DNA from: Crossiella sp. SN42
GTDB taxonomy: Bacteria > Actinomycetota > Actinomycetes > Mycobacteriales > Pseudonocardiaceae
Assembly: GCF_023897065.1 (NCBI RefSeq)
Contig: NZ_JAMHIV010000023.1
Location: 62,001 to 126,000, forward strand
DNA length: 64,000 bases
Reading direction: 5' to 3'
A program made the translations under genes and the position numbers. The notes beneath the pieces were generated by a model. That model was not told where the DNA came from. It ran no database searches and was given only the letters and a program-made list of their open reading frames with translations. Below, piece after piece: positions 32,913-39,008 of this stretch. The stretch's first letter is position 1. The number at the start of each line of letters is the position of its first letter.

Positions 32913-33806
32913 ATGCCGCCGGAGCACCAGCCGGACCCGTTCGCCACCGCCCTGCGCGCGGCGATCGCCAGCCGCGGCCTCGGCCTGCACCGCATCCGCG
33001 AACGCCTGCGCACCAGGGGCGTCACCATCTCCGCGGCCACCCTGAGCTACTGGCAGTCCGGCCGCAGCCGCCCGGAACGCCACGAGTCGCTGACCGCCCT
33101 GCACCACCTGGAAGAGGTCCTGGAAGTCCCCCAGGGCGCCCTGACCACCCTGCTGGGCCCACCCCGCCCCCGCGGCCCGCACCGGATCACCGACCCGCCG
33201 GACATCGACGCCTTCTGGCCGGTCCCCACCGAGGTGGCCGAAGCCCTTTCCGAGATCAATACCAGCTGGGACACCCGCCTGACCCGCCTCAGCCAGCACG
33301 ACACCATCCACATCGGCCCGCACCGCGAGGAACTGACCTCGGTCTCCCGCCAGGTCCTCAGGGCCAACGCCGACGGCCCCGACCGCTGGGTGGTCATCCT
33401 GCACCTGGACGAGCACGACCACCCCCTCCCCGAGGTCCGCCCCCTGCGCCACTGCACCCTGGGCCGCACCTCCGCGCACCCCCGGACCGGCCTGCTGACC
33501 GCCGAGCTCCTCTTCCCCAAACCCTTGCGCCGCAACGAAACCATCATCACCGAACACGAGCTCCGCAACCACGCCCCGCACCCCACCGCCACCAACTACG
33601 AACGCAAGTTCCGCCTCCCCGTCCGCGAGTACGTCCTCGAAGTCCGCTTCGACCCCACCTGCCCGCCGGCAACCATCACCCGCAGAACCACAACCCAAAC
33701 CACCACCCACCAAGAGCAAGTCCACCTGGACGAACTCACCTCAGTCCACGGCGTGGCAACGGATTTCGGCCCAGGAACCTACGGCTTCCACTGGACCTGG
33801 CCGTAA
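32913..33806 (+). CDS. helix-turn-helix protein with unknown C-terminal domain
   Basis: A 297-residue protein. The first about 75 residues form an XRE-like helix-turn-helix (LHRIRERLRTRGVTISAATLSYWQSGRSRPERHESL), and the rest is a beta-rich domain with many His, Thr and Arg residues and no motif I recognise. It ends GPGTYGFHWTWP. In actinomycetes such proteins appear as stand-alone regulators. It is preceded by a -10 at 7 nt and its stop abuts the terminator of the convergent protease gene. Confidence 0.7.
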   Translation: MPPEHQPDPFATALRAAIASRGLGLHRIRERLRTRGVTISAATLSYWQSGRSRPERHESLTALHHLEEVLEVPQGALTTLLGPPRPRGPHRITDPPDIDAFWPVPTEVAEALSEINTSWDTRLTRLSQHDTIHIGPHREELTSVSRQVLRANADGPDRWVVILHLDEHDHPLPEVRPLRHCTLGRTSAHPRTGLLTAELLFPKPLRRNETIITEHELRNHAPHPTATNYERKFRLPVREYVLEVRFDPTCPPATITRRTTTQTTTHQEQVHLDELTSVHGVATDFGPGTYGFHWTWP

Positions 33807-33838
33807 AAAAACGGGGCGCCCCACCAGGAGCGCCCCGT
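33804..33838 (-). terminator. terminator of the secreted protease gene
   Basis: A perfect 9-bp stem (33811-33819 with 33830-33838) followed on the minus strand by seven T. It lies 4 bp beyond the protease stop and overlaps the last codon of the convergent HTH gene. Confidence 0.85.
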
Positions 33839-33842
33839 CCCA

Positions 33843-35495
33843 TCACACCGAGATGGACCAACTGCTCAAGGTCCCGGTATCCCCAGGCCCGTTGTCGCCG
33901 ATCCGCAACACCCAGTTCCCCCCAGCCTGCTCCGAGGTCCGCACGGTAAAGGTCCGAGACCCCGGAAACGCATGGCACTCAAACCCGCCGGCCCGGTGCA
34001 ACGAGTAGTACCGCCCAGAAGGCCCCACCAGGTTGATGTTCAGGTCCTCCTGACAAGTGTGCGAGGCATTCACCACCACGGTCACCGGCACCGCGGCCGC
34101 CCCACCGGCAGTAGACCGCACCGGACTGACCGCCACCGCGAAGTCCCGAATCGGATAAGCGTTGGCATTGCTGAAGGTCCGAGCCCCCGCATCCCCCTTG
34201 GCCGTCCGGGCGGTCACCGGTGCGCTCGCACCGGACCGGTTCCCCGCCGCATCCCGAGCCCGCACCACAAACGAGTACTCGGTATCGGCCTCCAGCCCCG
34301 CAACCGTCGCCGAAGTCCCCTCCGCACTGGCGACCACCGTCTCCCCCCGGTACACGTCGTACCCACTCACCCCAACGTTGTCAGTAGCCGCATCCCAAGC
34401 CAGCGCAACAGAAGAAGCCGTGCTCCCGGTAGCCCGCAGGTTCCCCGGCACCGAAGGCGCCTCGGTGTCCCCGCTACTCCCACCGGTCACCAACGTCAGC
34501 CCCCACTTCTTCAGGGCTTCCCCCACCGGCTGAAAGATCGACTGGTTGTCCGCCCCACCCGGCTCACACGAGGACTGCCCACCCGAGTGCAGCCCCACAG
34601 CCTTGTCCCCAACCAGCCACCCCCCACCAGAGTCCCCACCCTTGGAACAAGCAGTGGTCGTGGCCAACCCCTCGATGACCACGCTCCCGTAGTTGATCGT
34701 CTGATTGACCGCCGTCACCCGCCCGCACTGCCACTTCGACGTGTTCCCCGAGTGACACACGGTCTGGTTGACCACCGGCTCCACAACCCCCGCCACAGTG
34801 ACACCGGTCCCACCCCAGGTGTTCACCGCCGGCGACAAACCCCAGCCCGACTCGGTAACCGCAACAACCCCCATATCCCCCTCACGGGCATTGACACTGC
34901 GCGACCCGCCGGAGTTGGAAGTCCCGACCCGATTCTGCTGCCCAGCCTCCCCATAAGCAGCCTGACTGACATCATTAGTGCAATGCCCAGCGGTAAGAAA
35001 ATGCTTCCCCCCAGCAGAATCCGTAGCCCCAAACCCAACAGAACAGTAGGTCTCACTACCGGGCCACCACGGATTCCCCGTCCGCACCTCCCCACCCTGC
35101 TGCACCGGCGCCGAAGCATCCACCACAACCCGCACAGCATCACCAAACGCCCGCACGCGTTCGACGACGGAGGCATCCGCGGACGCGACGGCGCGCACCA
35201 CCACCTGCGCACTCACGGGATCGATACCCCAGGAGGTGACGCCAGTAGGCCCAGCGGCAACCTCACCAACCCGCCGAACCACCCCATCAAGCTCAGCCCG
35301 CCCACGCGGCATCACCTGAGCACGAACCCCGGCCTGCCGAACCCGAGAAGCAGTGGATTCATCACCAACAGAAACAACAACCTCACCACTGACCGGATCA
35401 ATCCACTTCCCAATAACACCACCCCCCTCAGACGCAGCCGAAGCAGGCACAGGAAGTGCCAACAAAAGCAAAACCGCAGGGATAACCGCCCTCAT
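33843..35495 (-). CDS. secreted streptogrisin-like serine protease with FN3 and P domains
   Basis: A 550-residue exported protease. Signal peptide 1-21; an alpha-lytic/streptogrisin-type pro region to about 130; S1E catalytic domain 145-338 with His171 (LTAGHC), Asp207 (GDMGVV) and Ser289 (KGGDSGG); one fibronectin type III domain at about 346-432; and a C-terminal proprotein-convertase P domain at about 440-550 (DLNINLVGPSG, GNWVLRIGD). It degrades extracellular protein. The ATG at 35495 has GAGGAG 7 nt upstream. Its 5' region carries an unusual AT-rich repeat and two DnaA-box matches. Confidence 0.93.
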   Translation of the reverse strand: MRAVIPAVLLLLALPVPASAASEGGGVIGKWIDPVSGEVVVSVGDESTASRVRQAGVRAQVMPRGRAELDGVVRRVGEVAAGPTGVTSWGIDPVSAQVVVRAVASADASVVERVRAFGDAVRVVVDASAPVQQGGEVRTGNPWWPGSETYCSVGFGATDSAGGKHFLTAGHCTNDVSQAAYGEAGQQNRVGTSNSGGSRSVNAREGDMGVVAVTESGWGLSPAVNTWGGTGVTVAGVVEPVVNQTVCHSGNTSKWQCGRVTAVNQTINYGSVVIEGLATTTACSKGGDSGGGWLVGDKAVGLHSGGQSSCEPGGADNQSIFQPVGEALKKWGLTLVTGGSSGDTEAPSVPGNLRATGSTASSVALAWDAATDNVGVSGYDVYRGETVVASAEGTSATVAGLEADTEYSFVVRARDAAGNRSGASAPVTARTAKGDAGARTFSNANAYPIRDFAVAVSPVRSTAGGAAAVPVTVVVNASHTCQEDLNINLVGPSGRYYSLHRAGGFECHAFPGSRTFTVRTSEQAGGNWVLRIGDNGPGDTGTLSSWSISV

Positions 35496-35567
35496 CACAG
35501 GGCTCCTCTCAAAGCAGGGAGCCCAAAGCTAGAACGCCACCACAAACAACCGGCAGACCAAAACCGC

Positions 35568-35601
35568 GTTAACAGTTAACCAACAAGGATTAACCGTTAA
35601 C
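35568..35601. promoter_or_regulatory. AT-rich inverted repeat of paired GTTAAC boxes
   Basis: Three GTTAAC hexamers (35568, 35575, 35596) and a degenerate fourth (about 35589-35594) are arranged as two head-to-head pairs: GTTAACAGTTAACC, then GATTAACCGTTAAC. They are 8 bp apart, forming a near-perfect inverted repeat some 75 bp upstream of the protease ATG. It is probably a regulator site or promoter part. Binding protein unknown. Confidence 0.5.
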
Positions 35602-35604
35602 ACC

Positions 35605-35624
35605 TGTGGACAACCTGTGGATAA
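35605..35624 (-). promoter_or_regulatory. two adjacent DnaA-box matches
   Basis: On the minus strand, TTGTCCACA (35613-35605) and TTATCCACA (35624-35616) are exact matches to the actinobacterial and classical DnaA 9-mers, 11 bp apart, i.e. on the same helix face. No dnaA, dnaN or gyrase gene is nearby, so this is not an origin from what is visible. Confidence 0.6.
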
Positions 35625-35718
35625 CCCACCCAAGCGCGCCTCAACGCAACCACGCTGGTTCGGCACCGCTCGCACCGTGGGGGTCCGGGGGGCTCGGCCC
35701 CCCGGGTCGAAGACCACC

Positions 35719-35755
35719 GAAAAAAGCGAACCCCCTGCGGGTGAGCAGGGGGTTC
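35719..35755 (-). terminator. terminator after the tRNA cluster
   Basis: An 11-bp stem (35728-35738 with 35745-35755) followed on the minus strand by GC and six T, just after tRNA-Phe. Confidence 0.85.
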
Positions 35756-35764
35756 CCATTTCGG

Positions 35765-35838
35765 TGGCCAGGGGCGGGGTCGAACCGCCGACCTACCGCT
35801 TTTCAGGCGGTCGCTCGTACCAACTGAGCTACCTGGCC
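35765..35838 (-). tRNA. tRNA-Phe (anticodon GAA)
   Basis: A 74-nt cloverleaf with a 7-bp acceptor (GGCCAGG/CCTGGCC), D-arm AGCTCAGTTGGTA, anticodon loop CTGAAAA and T-arm GGTTCGACC. The discriminator is A and CCA is not encoded. Last of three co-directional tRNAs. Confidence 0.97.
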
Positions 35839-35874
35839 GAAAGGGGTCCGCTCCACGGAGCGAACCCCTTCGCG

Positions 35875-35948
35875 CGACCCAGACGGGACTCGAACCCGCG
35901 ACCTCCGCCGTGACAGGGCGGCGCGCTAACCAACTGCGCCACTGGGCC
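35875..35948 (-). tRNA. tRNA-Asp (anticodon GTC)
   Basis: A 74-nt cloverleaf: acceptor GGCCCAG/CTGGGTC with one G-U pair, anticodon loop CTGTCAC, T-arm GGTTCGAGT and discriminator G. CCA is not encoded. Middle tRNA of the Glu-Asp-Phe cluster. Confidence 0.97.
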
Positions 35949-35977
35949 TTGCTGCACTGCCGTCGTGCTGTGTTGCG

Positions 35978-36050
35978 TACCCCCAACGGGATTCGAACCC
36001 GCGCTACCGCCTTGAAAGGGCGGCGTCCTAGGCCACTAGACGATGGGGGC
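35978..36050 (-). tRNA. tRNA-Glu (anticodon TTC)
   Basis: A 73-nt cloverleaf: acceptor GCCCCCA/TGGGGGT, anticodon loop CTTTCAA, T-arm GGTTCGAATCC and discriminator A. First gene of the Glu-Asp-Phe cluster, an order common in actinobacteria. Confidence 0.97.
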
Positions 36051-36058
36051 CAGGATGC

Positions 36059-36079
36059 TTCTGACTCAGTGAATCAGAA
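36059..36079. repeat. 21-bp imperfect palindrome upstream of tRNA-Glu
   Basis: TTCTGACTCAGTGAATCAGAA is a near-perfect palindrome in the 5' leader just before tRNA-Glu. It may be a processing hairpin or a binding site. A second hairpin (about 36092-36114) lies between it and the promoter. Confidence 0.4.
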
Positions 36080-36121
36080 CTTCTCCCGCACCTCCAACGG
36101 CTTTCCGTTGGGAGCATGGAT

Positions 36122-36151
36122 AGCTTAGGGGGCTGGGGGCGGAAGTTCCAA
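36122..36151 (-). promoter_or_regulatory. probable promoter of the tRNA cluster
   Basis: On the minus strand, TTGGAA (36151-36146) and TAAGCT (36127-36122) are separated by 18 bp, a good match to the housekeeping -35/-10, about 70 bp upstream of tRNA-Glu. Confidence 0.5.
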
Positions 36152-36264
36152 ATCGGGGGTCCTGAAACGCTCCTACCAGCCCCAACAGCTCCCAGCCAAC
36201 GGCAACCGGCGATCAAGTCCAGCCCGCTGACAAGCCGAAGTCACCCATCCGAGCCGTCGGCCCC

Positions 36265-36315
36265 GGATGGAGCAGCGGCCACCGAACCCTTGTGAGTTCT
36301 GCCACTGCTCCATCC
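36265..36315 (-). terminator. inverted repeat downstream of the SCO6745-type gene
   Basis: Two 14-bp arms (36265-36278 and 36302-36315) pair fully on the minus strand if one G-U is allowed, with a 23-nt loop, starting 6 bp after the gene stop. No T-run follows, so it may act as a Rho-assisted end or mRNA stabiliser. Confidence 0.45.
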
Positions 36316-36321
36316 GCCAGG

Positions 36322-37080
36322 TCACGGGGTCGGCAGCGCCAGCATCAGTTCCTGGAACTCGGCCAGCTCGGCCTCGGACAGCGTGGCGGCCAGGGTCTGG
36401 CCCATCACCTCGTCGGTCAGGTCCTCGGCCTGGCGCCAGCGGCGCGGCAGGTCGGGCTTGGCCTGGGTGGCGGCGATCAGCGCGTCGGCCTCCTCTTCCT
36501 GCCAGGCCAGCCTGGTCATGATCTGCTTGCCACTCTCCGGGTTGATCGCGAGCGCCTCGTCGATGCCGACGCCGCAGGCCCGCAGAGCGCAGAAGTGCAG
36601 GCCGCCGCGGTACTCGCGCAGCAGGTTGAGCGCGTGCGCGAGCCGGGCCGGGGCGTCCTCGGGCCGGGCGGCCTCGCGCCAGCCGGCGAACAGCGGCAGG
36701 TTGCCGGCGTCGGCGGCGTCACTGACCTGGAACAGCAGTTCGGCGGTGCGTTCGGCGGCAGGCACCTCGGCCAGGGCTTCCCGGCCCCACTCCCAGCAGG
36801 CCGCGGAGTAGGCGGCGACCGCGGCCTTGGCCGGCAGCAACTGGGTGACCTGCGGGATCACCGCGTGCATCAGCCACTTCGGGAAGATCCCGTACAGCTC
36901 GGCGACCACGGTGGACGAGGGGTCGCCGAGCACCGCGGCGCGGCCGCGGAAGTACAGGCCGGCCCTGGGTAGTTCGAGCGCCTTGGTGTGCGCGTTCATC
37001 TGGGGCGAGGTCATGAAGACCCCGCCGAGCTTCACCAGCGGTTTCCGGGTCGCCGCTGCGACCTCGGCCGGACTGGTCAC
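36322..37080 (-). CDS. SCO6745-family protein
   Basis: A 252-residue, largely helical protein matching the actinobacterial SCO6745 family (helix-turn-helix-like in older annotation). It opens VTSPAEVAAATRKPLVKLGGVFMTSP and includes LELPRAGLYFRGRAAVLGD. No catalytic motif or export signal is recognised and the function is unknown. GTG at 37080 is chosen for GAGGAGG 6 nt upstream. It lies 11 bp downstream of the TetR gene and is probably cotranscribed with it. Confidence 0.78.
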   Translation of the reverse strand: MTSPAEVAAATRKPLVKLGGVFMTSPQMNAHTKALELPRAGLYFRGRAAVLGDPSSTVVAELYGIFPKWLMHAVIPQVTQLLPAKAAVAAYSAACWEWGREALAEVPAAERTAELLFQVSDAADAGNLPLFAGWREAARPEDAPARLAHALNLLREYRGGLHFCALRACGVGIDEALAINPESGKQIMTRLAWQEEEADALIAATQAKPDLPRRWRQAEDLTDEVMGQTLAATLSEAELAEFQELMLALPTP

Positions 37081-37091
37081 GTGATGCCTCC

Positions 37092-37721
37092 TCAACCCCC
37101 GAGCCCGGGGGCGGTTCGCCAGTCGGTCAGCCACTCCTCGGTGGCGATGGCAGGCAGCAGCACTCGCCACGCCTGCTCCATCCGGGTGACGTAGTCCGCG
37201 TACCCGGTGAGGGCCGCGGCGATCTCCCGGTTACCAGCGAACACGGCGTTGAGCAGTCGCGCCACCTCCACCGGGTCGGCGCCTGCTCGCAGCAGGCCTT
37301 CGTCCCGCGACCGCTCCAGCAGCGCGGTCAGCAGGGACTCCCAGTTCAGGTACTGCGGGCGCAGGCCGGAGGCGTGCACCTCGGGGTCGGTGGACAGACG
37401 CACACCCGCGCGGACAATGGGGTCGCTGGAGATCAGCTCGACGGCCTGGGTGGTGGAGCCGATCAGCGTGCGCAGGGCGTCCAGGCCGCGTTCGTCCCAG
37501 CGGCGGGTGAGCTCCGGCCAGATCGCCTGCTCGGCCTCCATGATGGCCGCGGCCAGGCCGATCTTGGACGGGAAGTGGAAGTAGAAGGCCCCTTTGGACA
37601 CGCCGCTGCGCTCCAGGATGAGGCTGAGCGGGACGGCGGCATAGCCGAGCCGGTCGAACTCGGACGCGGCGGCGACCATGATCGATTCTCGGGTGACCTG
37701 GGCCCTGGACTGCTGGGGCAT
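37092..37721 (-). CDS. TetR regulator resembling gamma-butyrolactone receptors (ScbR/ArpA type)
   Basis: A 209-residue TetR protein. The DNA-binding helices are at about 5-50 (RAQVTRESIMVAAASEFDRLGYAAVPLSLILERSGVSKGAFYFHFPSK). That region and the following IMEAEQAIWPELTRRWDERGLDAL closely follow the pattern of butyrolactone autoregulator receptors. The C-terminal half would bind a lactone ligand. The ATG at 37721 has GGAG 5 nt upstream; a perfect 16-bp palindrome lies 18 bp before it. It may be a receptor or a pseudo-receptor, since no synthase is adjacent; an AfsA-like gene is 18 kb away at 56003. Confidence 0.8.
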   Translation of the reverse strand: MPQQSRAQVTRESIMVAAASEFDRLGYAAVPLSLILERSGVSKGAFYFHFPSKIGLAAAIMEAEQAIWPELTRRWDERGLDALRTLIGSTTQAVELISSDPIVRAGVRLSTDPEVHASGLRPQYLNWESLLTALLERSRDEGLLRAGADPVEVARLLNAVFAGNREIAAALTGYADYVTRMEQAWRVLLPAIATEEWLTDWRTAPGLGG

Positions 37722-37738
37722 GACGGCTCCGGTGATCA

Positions 37739-37754
37739 CTTGCGGTACCGCAAG
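37739..37754. promoter_or_regulatory. perfect palindrome, probable TetR operator
   Basis: CTTGCGGTACCGCAAG (16 bp, perfect dyad) is 18 bp upstream of the receptor-like TetR start. A further GCGGTA word lies just beyond on the minus strand (37763-37758). The position fits autoregulation. Confidence 0.6.
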
Positions 37755-37923
37755 CTACCGCCTCAGGCGGCCCGCGCACAGCCTTACACCACCGGGTGAG
37801 ACGAGGTCACGCTGTGCTGTCCGCGACACCGTGAAACTGATCCATTGCCGGATAACCCGACCGCTCGGTATGTTCCGGCCAGGCAGCCCGAGGCGGGCGC
37901 CGGGGGGTGTGCGTCTCGGGGGT

Positions 37924-37953
37924 CCGGGACGTGGCTTCTCGGCCACGTCCCGG
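37924..37953 (-). terminator. hairpin downstream of the small protein gene
   Basis: A perfect 12-bp stem (37924-37935 with 37942-37953) 30 bp beyond the stop of the 79-aa gene; no T-run, so a U-less terminator at best. Confidence 0.45.
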
Positions 37954-37982
37954 CCCAGCCCAATCGTTTGTCGCGAAGCGCC

Positions 37983-38222
37983 CTACCGGCGCACCGGCGG
38001 GATGCCGTCCTCCTCACTGGGCACGAGTCCCAGCATGTCAAGCAGCATGCGGCAGTCCTCGGCGTCTAAAGCGCCACGGGCCACGGCCATGCGCGCCCTG
38101 TGCACCTGTTCCGCGGAGATCCGGGATGGTTCTCCGTTCCGCGGCAGCGGCACCCCGCTGCCCTTGGCAACCGTGTCGTCCTGCTCCCACAGGTACTTCC
38201 GCACCTCGAGCGACCCGTGCAT
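37983..38222 (-). CDS. small hypothetical protein
   Basis: A 79-residue, charged, probably cytoplasmic protein: MHGSLEVRKYLWEQD at the start and LDAEDCRMLLDMLGLVPSEEDG near the end. It is judged real because GGGGAGG lies 4 nt before the ATG at 38222, the codon composition is typical and a hairpin follows. No family or function recognised; the helical DCRMLLDMLGL segment might be a protein-interaction helix. Confidence 0.6.
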   Translation of the reverse strand: MHGSLEVRKYLWEQDDTVAKGSGVPLPRNGEPSRISAEQVHRARMAVARGALDAEDCRMLLDMLGLVPSEEDGIPPVRR

Positions 38223-38331
38223 GGCGCCTCCCCGACGTTGGCTTCGCAGGCAGGCTAGCTACTGGTTCTCGCCCTCACAGCCCCCCGCAGAGTGATTCAT
38301 CCAGAACCCTGTGTAATCAACGGTTGGCAAT

Positions 38332-38350
38332 CTGTCCCTTGACAGGACAG
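38332..38350. promoter_or_regulatory. inverted repeat spanning a TTGACA hexamer
   Basis: CTGTCC-N7-GGACAG with TTGACA (38339-38344) in the spacer, upstream of the copper operon. Either a -35 with an overlapping operator or chance; I find no matching -10 17-18 bp downstream. Confidence 0.3.
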
Positions 38351-38389
38351 GCGTTCTGTGAGCCGGACCACCCCGCCGACATTTACCCC

Positions 38390-38408
38390 TACCCCCTAGG
38401 GGTATGCT
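38390..38408 (+). promoter_or_regulatory. CsoR operator overlapping a TATGCT -10 element
   Basis: TACCCCCTAGGGGTA (38390-38404) matches the GC-flanked palindrome bound by copper-sensing CsoR repressors. It overlaps the -10 TATGCT (38403-38408), which ends 6 nt before the csoR ATG. Repression without Cu(I) and a leaderless csoR message are inferred. Confidence 0.7.
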
Positions 38409-38414
38409 TCGGTC

Positions 38415-38711
38415 ATGGCCGAGGAGCACAGCCACCCGTACAGCAAGCGCAAGGACGCCCACCTGCGCCGACTCCGTCGAGTCGAGGGGCAGGTCCGCGG
38501 ACTTCAGCGGATGGTCGACGACGACACCTACTGCATCGACGTGCTGACCCAGGTGTCCGCGGCGACCAGGGCGCTCCAGGCATTCGCCCTCGAGCTGCTC
38601 GAGGAGCACATGGCCGGCTGCGTGGTCGAGGCCGCGCGCACCAGCGACGAGGCCGCCCAGGCCAAGGTCCGCGAGGCCGCGGACGCGATCGCCCGCCTGG
38701 TCAAGTCGTAG
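38415..38711 (+). CDS. csoR: copper-sensing repressor CsoR
   Basis: A 98-residue all-helical metal-sensing repressor. The Cu(I) ligands are Cys ([10 protein letters not shown], about residue 40), His (LLEEHMAGC, about 65) and Cys (about 69), the C-H-C set of copper CsoR as opposed to other metal types. [17 protein letters not shown] (about 18-34) is the DNA-contact region. Cu(I) binding releases the operator at 38390 and derepresses copZ and copA just downstream. Confidence 0.95.
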   Translation: MAEEHSHPYSKRKDAHLRRLRRVEGQVRGLQRMVDDDTYCIDVLTQVSAATRALQAFALELLEEHMAGCVVEAARTSDEAAQAKVREAADAIARLVKS

Positions 38712-38766
38712 CGAACGTCCCGCCGCCGCCATCCGTACAAGGACATAGAGAACCCAAGGAGCACGC

Positions 38767-38976
38767 ATGTCCGTCAGCACCACCTACACCGTCACCGGCA
38801 TGACCTGCCAGCACTGCGTCAGCTCGGTGACCGAGGAGCTGTCCGAGGTCGCCGGGGTCACCGGGGTCACCGTGGACCTGCCCACCGGCGCGGTGACCGT
38901 CACCAGTGAGCGCGAGCTGGCCGAGGCGGAGGTCAAGGCCGCGGTGACCGAGGCCGGTTACCAGCTCGCGAGCTGA
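38767..38976 (+). CDS. copZ: copper chaperone CopZ
   Basis: A 69-residue heavy-metal-associated domain with the Cu(I) motif MTCQHC (residues 12-17). It carries Cu(I) to the CopA ATPase. An AAGGAG ribosome site is 6 nt before the ATG. Located between csoR and copA, in one operon. Confidence 0.96.
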   Translation: MSVSTTYTVTGMTCQHCVSSVTEELSEVAGVTGVTVDLPTGAVTVTSERELAEAEVKAAVTEAGYQLAS

Positions 38977-39008
38977 TTTTCAGGGCGGGACAGCGGAGGG
39001 GAGCGGTT

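Noticed and set aside
35561-35640. Replication origin
   Set aside because: Only two DnaA boxes and no dnaA, dnaN, recF or gyrase genes; kept as a DnaA-box site only.
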